Below are positions 43,694 to 52,596 of a stretch of 64,000 bases of DNA, piece after piece. The stretch is from Clostridium rhizosphaerae. Lineage in GTDB: Bacteria; Bacillota; Clostridia; Clostridiales; Clostridiaceae. The stretch lies in the NCBI RefSeq assembly GCF_016765585.1, contig NZ_JAESWC010000014.1, positions 62,001 to 126,000 on the forward strand, in the 5' to 3' direction. The notes under the pieces are model-generated. The model was not told where the DNA came from and did not search any database. It saw only the letters and a program-made list of their open reading frames with translations. Position 1 is the first letter of the stretch, and every line of letters begins with the position of its first letter. Both the position numbers and the translations under genes were made by a program.

Positions 43694-44530
43694 ATGAATA
43701 AAAATAAAATTAACTTTAAAACTATTAGATTCTATGTTTTTATAGTAATTTTCTTAATTATAATAATCTTCCCGTTCTATTGGGAATTTATAACTTCTAT
43801 TAAGAAACCCGATGAGATTTTTGGAAGCTTCACTAGGTTCTGGCCAAAGCATTCTACCTTAGAATCCTATAAGTTAGTTTTCACGGCAAGACCCTTTGGT
43901 AAGTTTTTATGGAACAGTTTTGTAATTTCTTCTTTGACTACAATAGTTGCTATTGTATTTGCTTCCTTTGCAGCTTATGCTATTGCAAGGCTTAAATTTA
44001 AAGGAAAAAGTATTATTCTAGGATTAGTTCTAGCAGTATCCATGTTCCCTCAAATTTCAACTATTTCTCCGATATATATGTTTATGAAAGCTATGGGACT
44101 TAGAGATACGTATATAGGCTTAATTATTCCTTATACAACCTTCGCTCTTCCTTTGGCTATATGGAACCTAACTACTTTCTTTAAAGAAATACCCTTTAGC
44201 TTAGAGGAAGCAGCAAGAATAGATGGTGCATCGCCTATGCAGACTTTTGCACGGATAATAGTTCCACTAGCCGCACCTGGTACCTTTACTACAGCTATAC
44301 TCGTATTTATAGCAGCTTGGAATGAATTCCTGTTTGCGCTGACAATAAATACTAAAGATATTAGAAAAACAGTCCCTGTTGCAATTACAATGTTCCAAGG
44401 GCAGTATACAATTCCTTGGGGCGAAACAGCAGCTGCTACTGTAATTGTAACAATACCTCTTATAATTTTAGTTTTACTATTCCAAAAGAGAATAGTTGCT
44501 GGTCTCACATCTGGTGCTGTCAAAGGTTAA
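43694..44530 (+). CDS. Maltodextrin ABC permease (MalG type)
   Basis: A 278-residue permease with six helices. The coupling loop reads SLEEAARIDGASPMQTFARI, and it ends with a basic QKRIVAGLTSGAVKG, typical of MalG. I start at ATG 43694, five bases after GGAGGAG; the in-frame ATG at 43667 lies inside the preceding gene and lacks a site. It forms the channel with the MalF-type subunit. The operon ends with a perfect palindromic terminator. Confidence 0.9.
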   Translation: MNKNKINFKTIRFYVFIVIFLIIIIFPFYWEFITSIKKPDEIFGSFTRFWPKHSTLESYKLVFTARPFGKFLWNSFVISSLTTIVAIVFASFAAYAIARLKFKGKSIILGLVLAVSMFPQISTISPIYMFMKAMGLRDTYIGLIIPYTTFALPLAIWNLTTFFKEIPFSLEEAARIDGASPMQTFARIIVPLAAPGTFTTAILVFIAAWNEFLFALTINTKDIRKTVPVAITMFQGQYTIPWGETAAATVIVTIPLIILVLLFQKRIVAGLTSGAVKG

Positions 44531-44556
44531 TCTAAGTTTCCCCTTAGAACCTATTA

Positions 44557-44584
44557 AAAAATGGAGGCAATTGCCTCCATTTTT
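44557..44584. terminator. Bidirectional perfect-palindrome terminator
   Basis: AAAATGGAGGCAA directly joined to TTGCCTCCATTTT, between the convergent permease and amylopullulanase genes. Confidence 0.9.
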
Positions 44585-44585
44585 A

Positions 44586-47500
44586 TTATGCTTCTGATTC
44601 TCTTTTTCTTCTTCCTGCTGCTACTATAAGAACTCCAATGAAGGTTGTTATAAGTCCAGCAGTTACTAGTGTAGTTGTATCAATCATCGATCCTGTCTTT
44701 GGAAGTATTCCAGCTGAAACTAAATCCTTATCTGCTACAAAGTAATCACTATTATGAGTTATTTCAAATTCTATATAGCCATCTTTGTCTACAGTAAGCT
44801 TCTTAGCCACAATTTCAGCTTTTTTAGTACTTGGATTATAGTAATAAACATAAAGATTGTTCTTATCTTTTCCTTCAAGCCATGCAGCATCTAGTTTAAT
44901 CTTTACCTTAGCTTCTCCCGGAAGAACTCCGTTTTCAGCAAAGGACAGGATAAGCACATCTTCATTTTTAACCTTTTCTTTAATTGCATCTTTGTTAGGA
45001 GATGTAGAATTATCTAAGGTTTCAACCTTAACTGTCAAGTCAATGTCCTTAATATCCTTATTTATATCTTTTCCATTGAAAGTCCATACTGAATTTCCTG
45101 CTGTAAAGGTTATTGACTTGTCAGTTCCTTTTATAGCTTCAAATACAGATTTGTCAACTTTCTTGTTTTCTGATGCATCTACAACTATTGCAGACTTGCT
45201 TGCAGCATTTTTTACAGCTTCTACAACCTTTGAAGCATCATTTTTGACGATAGCCCCGGAATTATTATTTGTATTTCCGTTGTTGTTTCCATTATTATTG
45301 TTGTTCCCTGTATTACCGTTATTGTTCCCAGAGTTTCCACCATTATTGTTATTACCATTGTTTCCTGTATTTCCGCCATTATCTACTGGAGCAGCCTTAA
45401 CAGTTACAGAACACTTAGCTGTGAAACCTCCGTCTAAGGTAGTTACAGTAATATCTGCCTTACCTTCTGAAACGGCTGTAACTTTTCCACTAGCATCAAT
45501 CTTTGCAATGCCGCTGTTACTTGAACTCCAGATTACATCCTTTAAAGTTGTATTTTCCGGAGCAACAACAGCTTTAAGATTAGCTGACGCCTCAACAGTT
45601 ATTTCTAAGGAGTTTTTATCAATAGTTACTCCTGTTGCTCTAACCTTATCCTTAACTATGTAGCTTTGGTCATAGGCATCTTTTAGTGCTGAAGTATTTA
45701 CTGTTACTGCCTTGTAGCTTGCAACTAAAATTAATCCTGATTGTTTTGGAACATCCACAGTTACTTTTCCAGCCTCAACCGTATATTTCTCTGATGGATT
45801 TAAAGCATTTGTTAATACAGTTCCATTTGGAATTGAGCCTGCATCAAGCTGTAAGCCATTAGTGTATTGAGCTTTTCTGCTAACTACAACTAACGCATGA
45901 TTATTTTTATCATTTCTTAAGTATGACATTACATCCTTAGCATCATCCCCTGAAACAGTAACTGGTACAATATCTCCAGTTCTTAATACAGGATATGCAT
46001 TTCTTATGTTAGCAAGCTTAGCATACCATTCAACTAAGTCTTGATTTCCCTTGCCCCATATCATACCTCTTCTGTTATCTGGGTCGTCTGCTCCTGGTAT
46101 ACCAGCCTCATCACCATAGTAAATAGTTGGTGCACCCGGATAAGTCATTTGGATTAAGGGTATTAGCTTCATTTCAGCATAGGCTTCTTCTTTAGGAGTA
46201 TTTGCAACAGCCTTAGTATCCTTTTTATATCCGTCAAATGCAGAAATAACTCTTTGGGTATCGTGAGAATCAACAAGATTCATCATAACCTCAAAAGCTT
46301 CCTTTGGATACTGCTCTCTCATTTTTTCCAACTCGTTCATTGCCCAAACAGCATCAGTAGTTGTCTTATTGTCATCCTGAGTGCCTTTTACAAAGTATAA
46401 TATAGCATTTCTAAATCTATAGTTCATTACAGAATCATACATATCTCCTAGAAGATACTTTGATGCATCATCCCATATTTCACCGATAATAGCATTGTCT
46501 CCTTCTTCTTTAACAGCAGTTCTAAAATGATTCCAAGTTTCATCTGAAACTTCATTTGCAACGTCAAGTCTCCATCCATCAGAACCCTGCTTTAACCAAT
46601 ATCTTGAGTTAGCATCAGGACCATCTATTATTTCATCAGCCCAGGACTTAACTTGATATTCAGACCCGTTTAAAGCCTGTATAACTGGCATTGAATCATA
46701 TCCCCACCAGCCTTCATAGTCATAACGCTTTGGAATTGGGTTTCCATCCTTATCTTTATCTACTATCTTATTATTTATAACAAACCAATCCTTATAGTGT
46801 AAATCAGTAATACCTTGTGCTGATAAATCTGCAGTAACTTTCTTTTCTGCATCCTGCTGATTTAAATTTTGAGCATTCATTAAATCATATACTTTTGACC
46901 AATATTGATATGCTCCTATTGGTTTTCCTTTCTCCATATATTTTCCATATCTGTCAAAGTATATAGAGTCATCTGATACATGGTTAAATACACCATCAAG
47001 AATTACGTGCATTCCTCTCTTGTGAGCTTCTTTAGAAAGATTTACAAAGTCGTCCATATGTCCCAGCAGAGGGTCAAGACTTCTATAATCAGTAGTATCA
47101 TATCTATGATTTGATATAGATGAGGAAACTGGATTAAAGTACAGTACATTAATACCTAGAGCTTGTAGATAGTCAAGCTTGGCTTGTACTCCTTTGATAT
47201 CTCCGCCATACATATCATTGCTCCACTCGCCATCGCCTACAAAGCCTTTATAGTTAGGGTCTAAAACAGGCTTACCATTACTATCCTTTACAACTACAGC
47301 ATTTCCGTCCTTATCTTTAACTGTTTTAAATTCTATAGTTGGATCTTCAGGAGGCATATACCAGTTTGTTGGATTTTCATAAGCTACACTGCCTCTTGCA
47401 AGCTTCTGTGCATAATCATTGCTGTTATCCCCATTAAAGAATCTATCCGGGAATATTTGATATATAACAGCATTTTTCATCCAATCCGGAGTTTTAAAGT

Positions 47501-49790
47501 TCTTATCATAAACATTTAAGTCATAAAGCTTAACATTGCTTATATCACTGGCTGTTCCAGCTCCAAAATAGCCGTCATCGTCGCTATAAGCCTTTACATC
47601 TGAACCATTTGAAACTAAGAAATAGTACTTATTCATTCCTATTTCATTAAATTTATAACTTACAGTCCATTTGTCAGCTCCATCAGCAAAGCTTCCGTTT
47701 TTGCTCATATCTATTATCTTTGTGCCTTTATTAGTTATAAGAACTAATTTTGCAACAGTTAAATCATCCTTTTTAGCCTTTATGTTAAAGGTTACATTTG
47801 AATCGGTAGTTATTGCTCCATAAGGCGTCTTAAATTCTTCACTTCTTGAGTCAAAATATAAATCACTCAAGGATATTTTTTGGCTAGCCGCATCACTAAA
47901 CACCATTTGAATAGCTGGAGCATAGCTGAAGGTTACATCCTTTGAGTCTTCTGTTATATTAATGGTTCCAAAGCTGTACTCTTTTCCATCTACAACTGCT
48001 TTAATATCACTATAGGAACCTTTACTAAGCTTAACTTTTGCATTGTATATATTTGTTAATGAAGCATCTGTTAATTTTGTTCCTTCAGAAATTCCTGTTC
48101 CTTTTAGTTCAACATCTAATTTTTTATATTCTATAGAGTTAGCTGTATAGTGACTATCATCCGAATACCAGAAGGTAACATCCTGCTTTGATGGAACATA
48201 TAACTTCATATTATCCCCATGTTCCTTACCATTAGCACCATAGTTTTCTGGATCCCAGGACCCCATAGCAATCTTATACTCATAGTTTCCTGCTGGTACA
48301 TTTGGTATGGTTATATGGTACTTTGCATTTCCATCATAGATCAATTTTGTTTTATCTGAGCCTGGAACCCATGTACCTTCTCCTACAACAGATTGTATCG
48401 TTCCTGCTAGAACTACTTTTCTGCCTGAGTATGTTTGTAGTTCTAGTAATGAGTTATCCCCTGTAACTTTGGTATTAAGTGGGTCTTTAATCCAACCATG
48501 ATCATTATCATTATTTAAGAAAAACTTATATCCTATACTCTTCGCAGCATCTCCTAATCTAAGAGTAACAGACCAAATATCAGTCTTAGCATCCTTTGTC
48601 ATTGGAGTTTGCCCCCAACCATTCATATCCCCTCTTAGAGAAACTGAAGTCGCATCCTTGTCTTTGTAATTAAAAGTAACTGTACCATCTGAATTAATTA
48701 CTGGACTTTTAACTACAACTTCTGGAGTCACAAGACCTAAAGCTACAGAAACATCGCTAGGATTGTTTATTGAATCAATTACCTTTTTATTTACTTTATC
48801 AGCAACAAAAACAACGTGCTTTCCACCTTCTGGTATAGTTAAAACCTTATTGCCATAATCATCTTTTTTACCATCTTCTCCACCATAGCTTTCATCCCAG
48901 CTATAATTTACTACAGCTTTATATGTGTAACTACCTGCTGGCAAAAACTTATTATATATATATTTGCCTTGAGAATCTAGATAAGAAAACTCATATCCTT
49001 TAGCTGCTGCATCCCATTCATTTTGTCCTTGTCTTACTGTGCCAATTAGTGATACTGTGCTTAGAATATTAGAATTATGAATAGAATCTGTAGCGAAACC
49101 AAGTATTGGATTCGCTAAAAAAGTAACATCAGCTCCACCTTGTGGAACTGTAGTTTTAACATTTGAACCATTATCTCCAACTTCTCCATTGTTCCATCCA
49201 TGATTAAAAGCCACCTTATACTCAAGCTCACCTGCGTTTAAGTGGAATACCTTCTTATAAAAGCCTCCACCAATATAATCAATATCAAAGTTTGAATCAG
49301 CTGTATCCCAATTTTTACCATTGACCGATACCTTGTCCAAAATTCCTGTAATAGTAGCTGAATTTTTAAATTGAGCCGCATCATTAATTGAGTCATATAC
49401 CTTTCCTGCTAAGTAATCAACCCTAAAAATAACCTTTCCAGGCTGTTTAATATCTATCTTTTTATTTTCCCCATTATTACCTAAAGCCTTAGGATTATCC
49501 CACTGTCCGTTAAAAGTTGCTTTATACTCATAACTTTTAGCGACCTTAAACTCCACAGTGAGCTCGTATATCCCCTTACTGTACTCTTTCATTAGTGTAC
49601 CCTGGTTTTTAGTATCCCAATCATTGCCTAAGCCTTGGTCCTTAACGAAATTACCTGTTAATACAGCCATCATATCGGCTGCCGGCATCTGTACCTCTTC
49701 AGCTTTAACCAAGTGATTAAAGTTAGGCATCAAGCTGAATAAAAACAAGAAGGTCAATACCAAGCTGAACTTTTGATTTAGTTTTTTCAT
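44586..49790 (-). CDS. Cell-wall-anchored amylopullulanase (GH13) with starch-binding modules
   Basis: A secreted 1734-residue enzyme. A signal peptide ends near VKAEE (about 30). Three X25-like modules follow (about 40-350; each with an NW/EWD-type start and a GDNG-like turn), then a CBM48/CBM20-like module (VSLRGDMNGWG, about 385) and a fourth X25-like unit (about 460-560). The GH13 barrel (about 765-1320) has nucleophile Asp1076 in GWRLDVANEV, acid Glu1104 in IIGEIWDDA and Asp1177 in NLVDSHDTQR. After it come a Big_2-like domain, a long Asn/Gly linker, a further C-terminal domain and the sortase signal LPKTG (about 1696-1700) with helix and basic tail. It should cut alpha-1,6 and possibly alpha-1,4 bonds in starch outside the cell, feeding the transporter. 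Start at 49790 after GGGGGG. Confidence 0.9.
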   Translation of the reverse strand: MKKLNQKFSLVLTFLFLFSLMPNFNHLVKAEEVQMPAADMMAVLTGNFVKDQGLGNDWDTKNQGTLMKEYSKGIYELTVEFKVAKSYEYKATFNGQWDNPKALGNNGENKKIDIKQPGKVIFRVDYLAGKVYDSINDAAQFKNSATITGILDKVSVNGKNWDTADSNFDIDYIGGGFYKKVFHLNAGELEYKVAFNHGWNNGEVGDNGSNVKTTVPQGGADVTFLANPILGFATDSIHNSNILSTVSLIGTVRQGQNEWDAAAKGYEFSYLDSQGKYIYNKFLPAGSYTYKAVVNYSWDESYGGEDGKKDDYGNKVLTIPEGGKHVVFVADKVNKKVIDSINNPSDVSVALGLVTPEVVVKSPVINSDGTVTFNYKDKDATSVSLRGDMNGWGQTPMTKDAKTDIWSVTLRLGDAAKSIGYKFFLNNDNDHGWIKDPLNTKVTGDNSLLELQTYSGRKVVLAGTIQSVVGEGTWVPGSDKTKLIYDGNAKYHITIPNVPAGNYEYKIAMGSWDPENYGANGKEHGDNMKLYVPSKQDVTFWYSDDSHYTANSIEYKKLDVELKGTGISEGTKLTDASLTNIYNAKVKLSKGSYSDIKAVVDGKEYSFGTINITEDSKDVTFSYAPAIQMVFSDAASQKISLSDLYFDSRSEEFKTPYGAITTDSNVTFNIKAKKDDLTVAKLVLITNKGTKIIDMSKNGSFADGADKWTVSYKFNEIGMNKYYFLVSNGSDVKAYSDDDGYFGAGTASDISNVKLYDLNVYDKNFKTPDWMKNAVIYQIFPDRFFNGDNSNDYAQKLARGSVAYENPTNWYMPPEDPTIEFKTVKDKDGNAVVVKDSNGKPVLDPNYKGFVGDGEWSNDMYGGDIKGVQAKLDYLQALGINVLYFNPVSSSISNHRYDTTDYRSLDPLLGHMDDFVNLSKEAHKRGMHVILDGVFNHVSDDSIYFDRYGKYMEKGKPIGAYQYWSKVYDLMNAQNLNQQDAEKKVTADLSAQGITDLHYKDWFVINNKIVDKDKDGNPIPKRYDYEGWWGYDSMPVIQALNGSEYQVKSWADEIIDGPDANSRYWLKQGSDGWRLDVANEVSDETWNHFRTAVKEEGDNAIIGEIWDDASKYLLGDMYDSVMNYRFRNAILYFVKGTQDDNKTTTDAVWAMNELEKMREQYPKEAFEVMMNLVDSHDTQRVISAFDGYKKDTKAVANTPKEEAYAEMKLIPLIQMTYPGAPTIYYGDEAGIPGADDPDNRRGMIWGKGNQDLVEWYAKLANIRNAYPVLRTGDIVPVTVSGDDAKDVMSYLRNDKNNHALVVVSRKAQYTNGLQLDAGSIPNGTVLTNALNPSEKYTVEAGKVTVDVPKQSGLILVASYKAVTVNTSALKDAYDQSYIVKDKVRATGVTIDKNSLEITVEASANLKAVVAPENTTLKDVIWSSSNSGIAKIDASGKVTAVSEGKADITVTTLDGGFTAKCSVTVKAAPVDNGGNTGNNGNNNNGGNSGNNNGNTGNNNNNGNNNGNTNNNSGAIVKNDASKVVEAVKNAASKSAIVVDASENKKVDKSVFEAIKGTDKSITFTAGNSVWTFNGKDINKDIKDIDLTVKVETLDNSTSPNKDAIKEKVKNEDVLILSFAENGVLPGEAKVKIKLDAAWLEGKDKNNLYVYYYNPSTKKAEIVAKKLTVDKDGYIEFEITHNSDYFVADKDLVSAGILPKTGSMIDTTTLVTAGLITTFIGVLIVAAGRRKRESEA

Positions 49791-49817
49791 TATATTCCCC
49801 CCTATGGATATATTTGA

Positions 49818-49859
49818 GCAACCGTTTGCACAAATATATTTATATGCAACCGTTTGCAT
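49818..49859 (-). promoter_or_regulatory. Two LacI-type operators before the amylopullulanase gene
   Basis: GCAACCGTTTGC (49818-49829) and ATGCAACCGTTTGCAT (49844-49859), centres 28 bp apart. They lie between the promoter and the ribosome site, where binding would block transcription. Confidence 0.78.
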
Positions 49860-49867
49860 TTGTGCTA

Positions 49868-49897
49868 ATTATATCATTATTCAATAAATTAAATCAA
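49868..49897 (-). promoter_or_regulatory. Promoter of the amylopullulanase gene
   Basis: Minus strand TTGATT (49892-49897), 18 bases, TATAAT (49868-49873). Confidence 0.7.
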
Positions 49898-49933
49898 TAA
49901 AAATCTAAAATTTAACAATACATTTTTTTACAT

Positions 49934-49964
49934 AAAAAAAAGATGCTAGAACGCTCCTAGCATC
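49934..49964 (-). terminator. Terminator of the MurNAc operon
   Basis: GATGCTAG / CTAGCATC stem with a seven-base loop, followed on the minus strand by TTTTTTTT. It lies about 170 bases after the yvrJ-like ORF. Confidence 0.85.
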
Positions 49965-50133
49965 AACCACAGTTTAGAAATTATCTCTAAGGGGGATCTA
50001 ACTTCTTAATATTATAATAACATCAACATATTAAGAATTTGTTAAATAAGAGTAACTTATTAATGAACCCTTCATTTTTATAAAATTATCCAGTTTTTCA
50101 TGCAGTTTTTTGAAATTTCTCATAAGTAAAGCT
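49965..50133. other. Short gene-free stretch
   Basis: Between the yvrJ-like ORF and the terminator. No ORF with a ribosome site and no convincing RNA structure seen; it may be decayed sequence of the 3' UTR. Confidence 0.5.
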
Positions 50134-50286
50134 TCATCTTAGCTTTTTCAGTGTATTAATGACGCCAGATAGATTATTAATGCTGCTTGTATGGCTCTAA
50201 AGTTTACTTTCTATCCTCACTAATAGATAAATAGATACAGCTATTGGAAACCCCACATTGTCTATTAAACTTGCCATTGCATCCAT
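50134..50286 (-). pseudogene. YvrJ-family small protein gene with in-frame amber codon
   Basis: Starts at ATG 50286 after AAGGTG and encodes MDAMASLIDNVGFPIAVSIY then LLVRIESKL, matching the YvrJ pattern (one N-terminal helix with NVGFPI and R-IE-KL). Codon 30 is TAG (50197-50199), yet the same frame continues SHTSSINNLSGVINTLKKLR to TGA at 50134-50136, just as an intact YvrJ would. One base (GAG or CAG to TAG) explains it. It sits 61 bases after murQ on the same strand. A functional 29-residue product is possible, but loss by nonsense mutation is the simpler reading. Confidence 0.7.
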
Positions 50287-50347
50287 ATTCATCACCTTAA
50301 TTGATAAATATGCAGTAACTTAATAAAATTGCGATGTAATCGCAATT

Positions 50348-51256
50348 TTATTTTGATGCTTCTATGGCTTTTTGCACATATCCTTTATTTTTATCTAAAA
50401 GCTTTCTTGCACTTTCTTTATCTAATCCAGTTTTAATCATAACAACGCTTAGCTTAACATCAAAGTTTGTTTCATTTAGAATCTTAACAACATTTTCTTC
50501 AATTTCACCTGTTGCCATCATCGTTATTCTCTTTGCTCTAGCAACAAGCTTTTCATTTGTAGATTGAACATCTATCATAAGATTACTGTACACTTTTCCA
50601 AGCTTAATCATAGTTCCTGTAGTTAACATATTAAGAACTAGCTTTTGTGCAGTTCCAGACTTCATTCTTGTTGAACCCATAATAACCTCTGGGCCTACAA
50701 CAACTGCTATTGGAACATCAGCAACCTTAGCCATTTCACTTTCAGGATTCATTGTAACGCATATAGCTGCTGCTCCAACCTCTTTCGCGTATTCCATTCC
50801 TCCAATAACATAAGGAGTTCTGCCTGATGCAGCAATTCCGCAGACAACATCTTTATCTGTTAGGTTTTTTTCAATTAAATCAGTTTTCCCTAGCTCTTTG
50901 TTATCTTCTGCTCCTTCAACAGCCTTAAATATAGCTGTATGACCTCCTGCTATTAACCCTTGAACTAGATCAAATGAAACACCATAAGTTGGAGGACACT
51001 CTGACGCATCAAGTATTCCAAGCCTGCCGCTTGTTCCTGCTCCCGTATAAATAAGTCTTCCGCCTTTAGATAATCTATCTGCAATTATATCCACAGCTTT
51101 AGCTATGCTTTCCTTAGCTTCACCAACAGCTTCTGCAACCTTCTTATCTTCCTCGTTTATCATTTCTATCATTTCTAAAGTACTAACACTATCAATGTTC
51201 ATTGTTCTCGGGTTTCTGCCCTCTGTAACAAGTTTTTCAAGTTTTTCTATTTTCAT
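50348..51256 (-). CDS. murQ: N-acetylmuramic acid 6-phosphate etherase
   Basis: A 302-residue SIS-domain lyase that splits the D-lactyl ether of MurNAc 6-phosphate, giving GlcNAc 6-phosphate and lactate. The family landmarks are [43 protein letters not shown], an [10 protein letters not shown] loop and [12 protein letters not shown]. Length is normal. It is last of the three enzymes in the MurNAc operon (EIIBC, MupG-like, MurQ), followed by the YvrJ-like ORF. This operon is the recycling route for peptidoglycan sugars. A TTTCAAG-bearing start region and ATG at 51256 after GGAGG support the start. Confidence 0.95.
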   Translation of the reverse strand: MKIEKLEKLVTEGRNPRTMNIDSVSTLEMIEMINEEDKKVAEAVGEAKESIAKAVDIIADRLSKGGRLIYTGAGTSGRLGILDASECPPTYGVSFDLVQGLIAGGHTAIFKAVEGAEDNKELGKTDLIEKNLTDKDVVCGIAASGRTPYVIGGMEYAKEVGAAAICVTMNPESEMAKVADVPIAVVVGPEVIMGSTRMKSGTAQKLVLNMLTTGTMIKLGKVYSNLMIDVQSTNEKLVARAKRITMMATGEIEENVVKILNETNFDVKLSVVMIKTGLDKESARKLLDKNKGYVQKAIEASK

Positions 51257-51371
51257 ATTGTTTCTACTGCAAAATTATTATGCAGCATTCACCTCCTAGC
51301 AGATTATATATTATATTATAAAACATTTTTTCATAATTTTCAATTGTTGACTAAAATTTATTTCAAACATG

Positions 51372-52454
51372 TTATTTATATATTTTAAATCTAAACTTTG
51401 TCTCATCTTCAATATATTCAAGCAAAAATAATTCTTCATCAACAATCCTTCCAACAACATTAACTCTTCCATCTGCAGGCAAATACTTTTTGCAAATTTG
51501 CAGTTCACCGCAATATCTTAGGTAATACTTGTTATCTATTGTTATGAACCCTTTTTTTCTTTCTATATTATTATATGGGCTTATAATATCCTCTTTTTTT
51601 AGTGCAACTCTTGAATTAGTTGATCTTATAACATCTTCTGCTGAATCAGGTCTATTTTCATGGCAAGCATTAAAAATAATACCTTGTTCTACTACACCTG
51701 GTTTAAATGTTTCTATCCTAAATTCAATTATATCTTCAGGAATACTGCCAACATCTTTTAATTCTTCATCTGTTGGTATGCTGTCGCCAAAAAATACCGA
51801 GTCAATCCCTAGTGCATATAAATGCTTAGCAGATACTAAAGGCTCTTGAAACCTATGAATTTCAAGCGTCGGAAGTCCTTCAAAAACTGGACCTCTTTTA
51901 TTAACTAAAGAAGGTACAAAAGCAGAAATAATCATATTATATTTTTTAAGCATGGTATTTTTCTTTTTAAAAGTTTCCATCGAGATTCCTGTGTTTATCC
52001 TTGGATAGTAGTTATGACAAGCTTGAAGAGTATTATAATCCGGATTAAAGCTTTCAAGCTCTTTTAAAAATCTTTCTGTAACTGTACTGGCATTTATCTC
52101 AATTTTTAAGCCATACGGATTTTTTGTAAAGTTTGCAATTTGTTCCGGAGTAAATCCAAAATCCACTCTAACACCATATATACCTAAATCCTTTAGTGCT
52201 TTTAAGTCATTCATATCTGCACCTAAATAGCTAAAGGCTCTAGGAGATATATCTGCAATAATATTCATATTTAGAGTCTTACTTAATTCGGTTATTTCTT
52301 TAAATTGTTCAATAGCTTTTTCATAATTTGCCTCTGGAATATGAAGCGAAGTAAATATACTACTAAAGCCATATTTTTTAGCTTTTTTTATAAACTCCAT
52401 GTTTTCTTCAAGTGAATAATTCATTCCTACAAAAACTGAAATACCTTTTGGCAT
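51372..52454 (-). CDS. DUF871 protein, MupG-like 6-phospho-N-acetylmuramidase
   Basis: A 360-residue TIM-barrel protein: MPKGISVFVGMNYSLEENME, FSSIFTSLHIPE, LGIYGVRVDFGFTPEQIA, LQACHNYYPRINTGIS, VFFGDSIPTDEEL, and a C-terminal beta domain. This is the DUF871 family; in Staphylococcus MupG hydrolyses MurNAc 6-phosphate-GlcNAc intracellularly. With MurQ and a sugar PTS in the same operon, the same role is likely. Its ribosome site GGAG is the inner edge of a hairpin element (copy C, 52465-52530), so it starts behind a structured leader, and an upstream terminator-like hairpin (52536-52589) separates it from the PTS gene. Confidence 0.85.
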   Translation of the reverse strand: MPKGISVFVGMNYSLEENMEFIKKAKKYGFSSIFTSLHIPEANYEKAIEQFKEITELSKTLNMNIIADISPRAFSYLGADMNDLKALKDLGIYGVRVDFGFTPEQIANFTKNPYGLKIEINASTVTERFLKELESFNPDYNTLQACHNYYPRINTGISMETFKKKNTMLKKYNMIISAFVPSLVNKRGPVFEGLPTLEIHRFQEPLVSAKHLYALGIDSVFFGDSIPTDEELKDVGSIPEDIIEFRIETFKPGVVEQGIIFNACHENRPDSAEDVIRSTNSRVALKKEDIISPYNNIERKKGFITIDNKYYLRYCGELQICKKYLPADGRVNVVGRIVDEELFLLEYIEDETKFRFKIYK

Positions 52455-52464
52455 AATTTTCTCC

Positions 52465-52530
52465 TTTCAGTCGAAACACCTGATAACCTATCTTTCTCGT
52501 TTTCACTCGTAAGATACCCGTCTATTCTTT
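52465..52530 (-). repeat. SD-flanked two-hairpin element, copy C (divergent, upstream of mupG-like gene)
   Basis: Minus strand: small stem TCTAT/ATAGA, C, GGGTATCTT, apical ACGAGTGAAAACGAG, AAAGATA and tail GTGTTTCGACTGAAAGGAG. It shares the tail and the CGAG...CGAG apical motif with copy A but has a shorter first stem and a reduced second stem (TATCTT/AAGATA). The last GGAG is the ribosome site of the next gene. The outer GGAGG is not clear. Confidence 0.65.
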
Positions 52531-52535
52531 GATAG

Positions 52536-52589
52536 AAAAAGGATAGCAGCAAATAAATATTCTATTAATATTAATTGTGCTATCCTTTT
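52536..52589 (-). terminator. Terminator-like hairpin after the PTS gene
   Basis: AAAAGGATAGCA / TGCTATCCTTTTT (minus strand) with a 29-base AT-rich loop and T-tract. As the operon continues, it probably acts as partial terminator or processing site. Confidence 0.7.
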
Positions 52590-52596
52590 ATTTATT

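Noticed and set aside
44857-45663. A 268-codon open frame on the plus strand inside the amylopullulanase gene
   Set aside because: It is antisense to the linker and C-terminal region of a clear gene, is low in complexity (long Leu/Phe/Pro runs mirroring the Asn/Gly linker) and has no ribosome site.
50197-50199. TAG in the yvrJ-like gene as a pyrrolysine codon
   Set aside because: No sign of pyrrolysine genes in the window and YvrJ is not a family known to use it; nonsense mutation is simpler.
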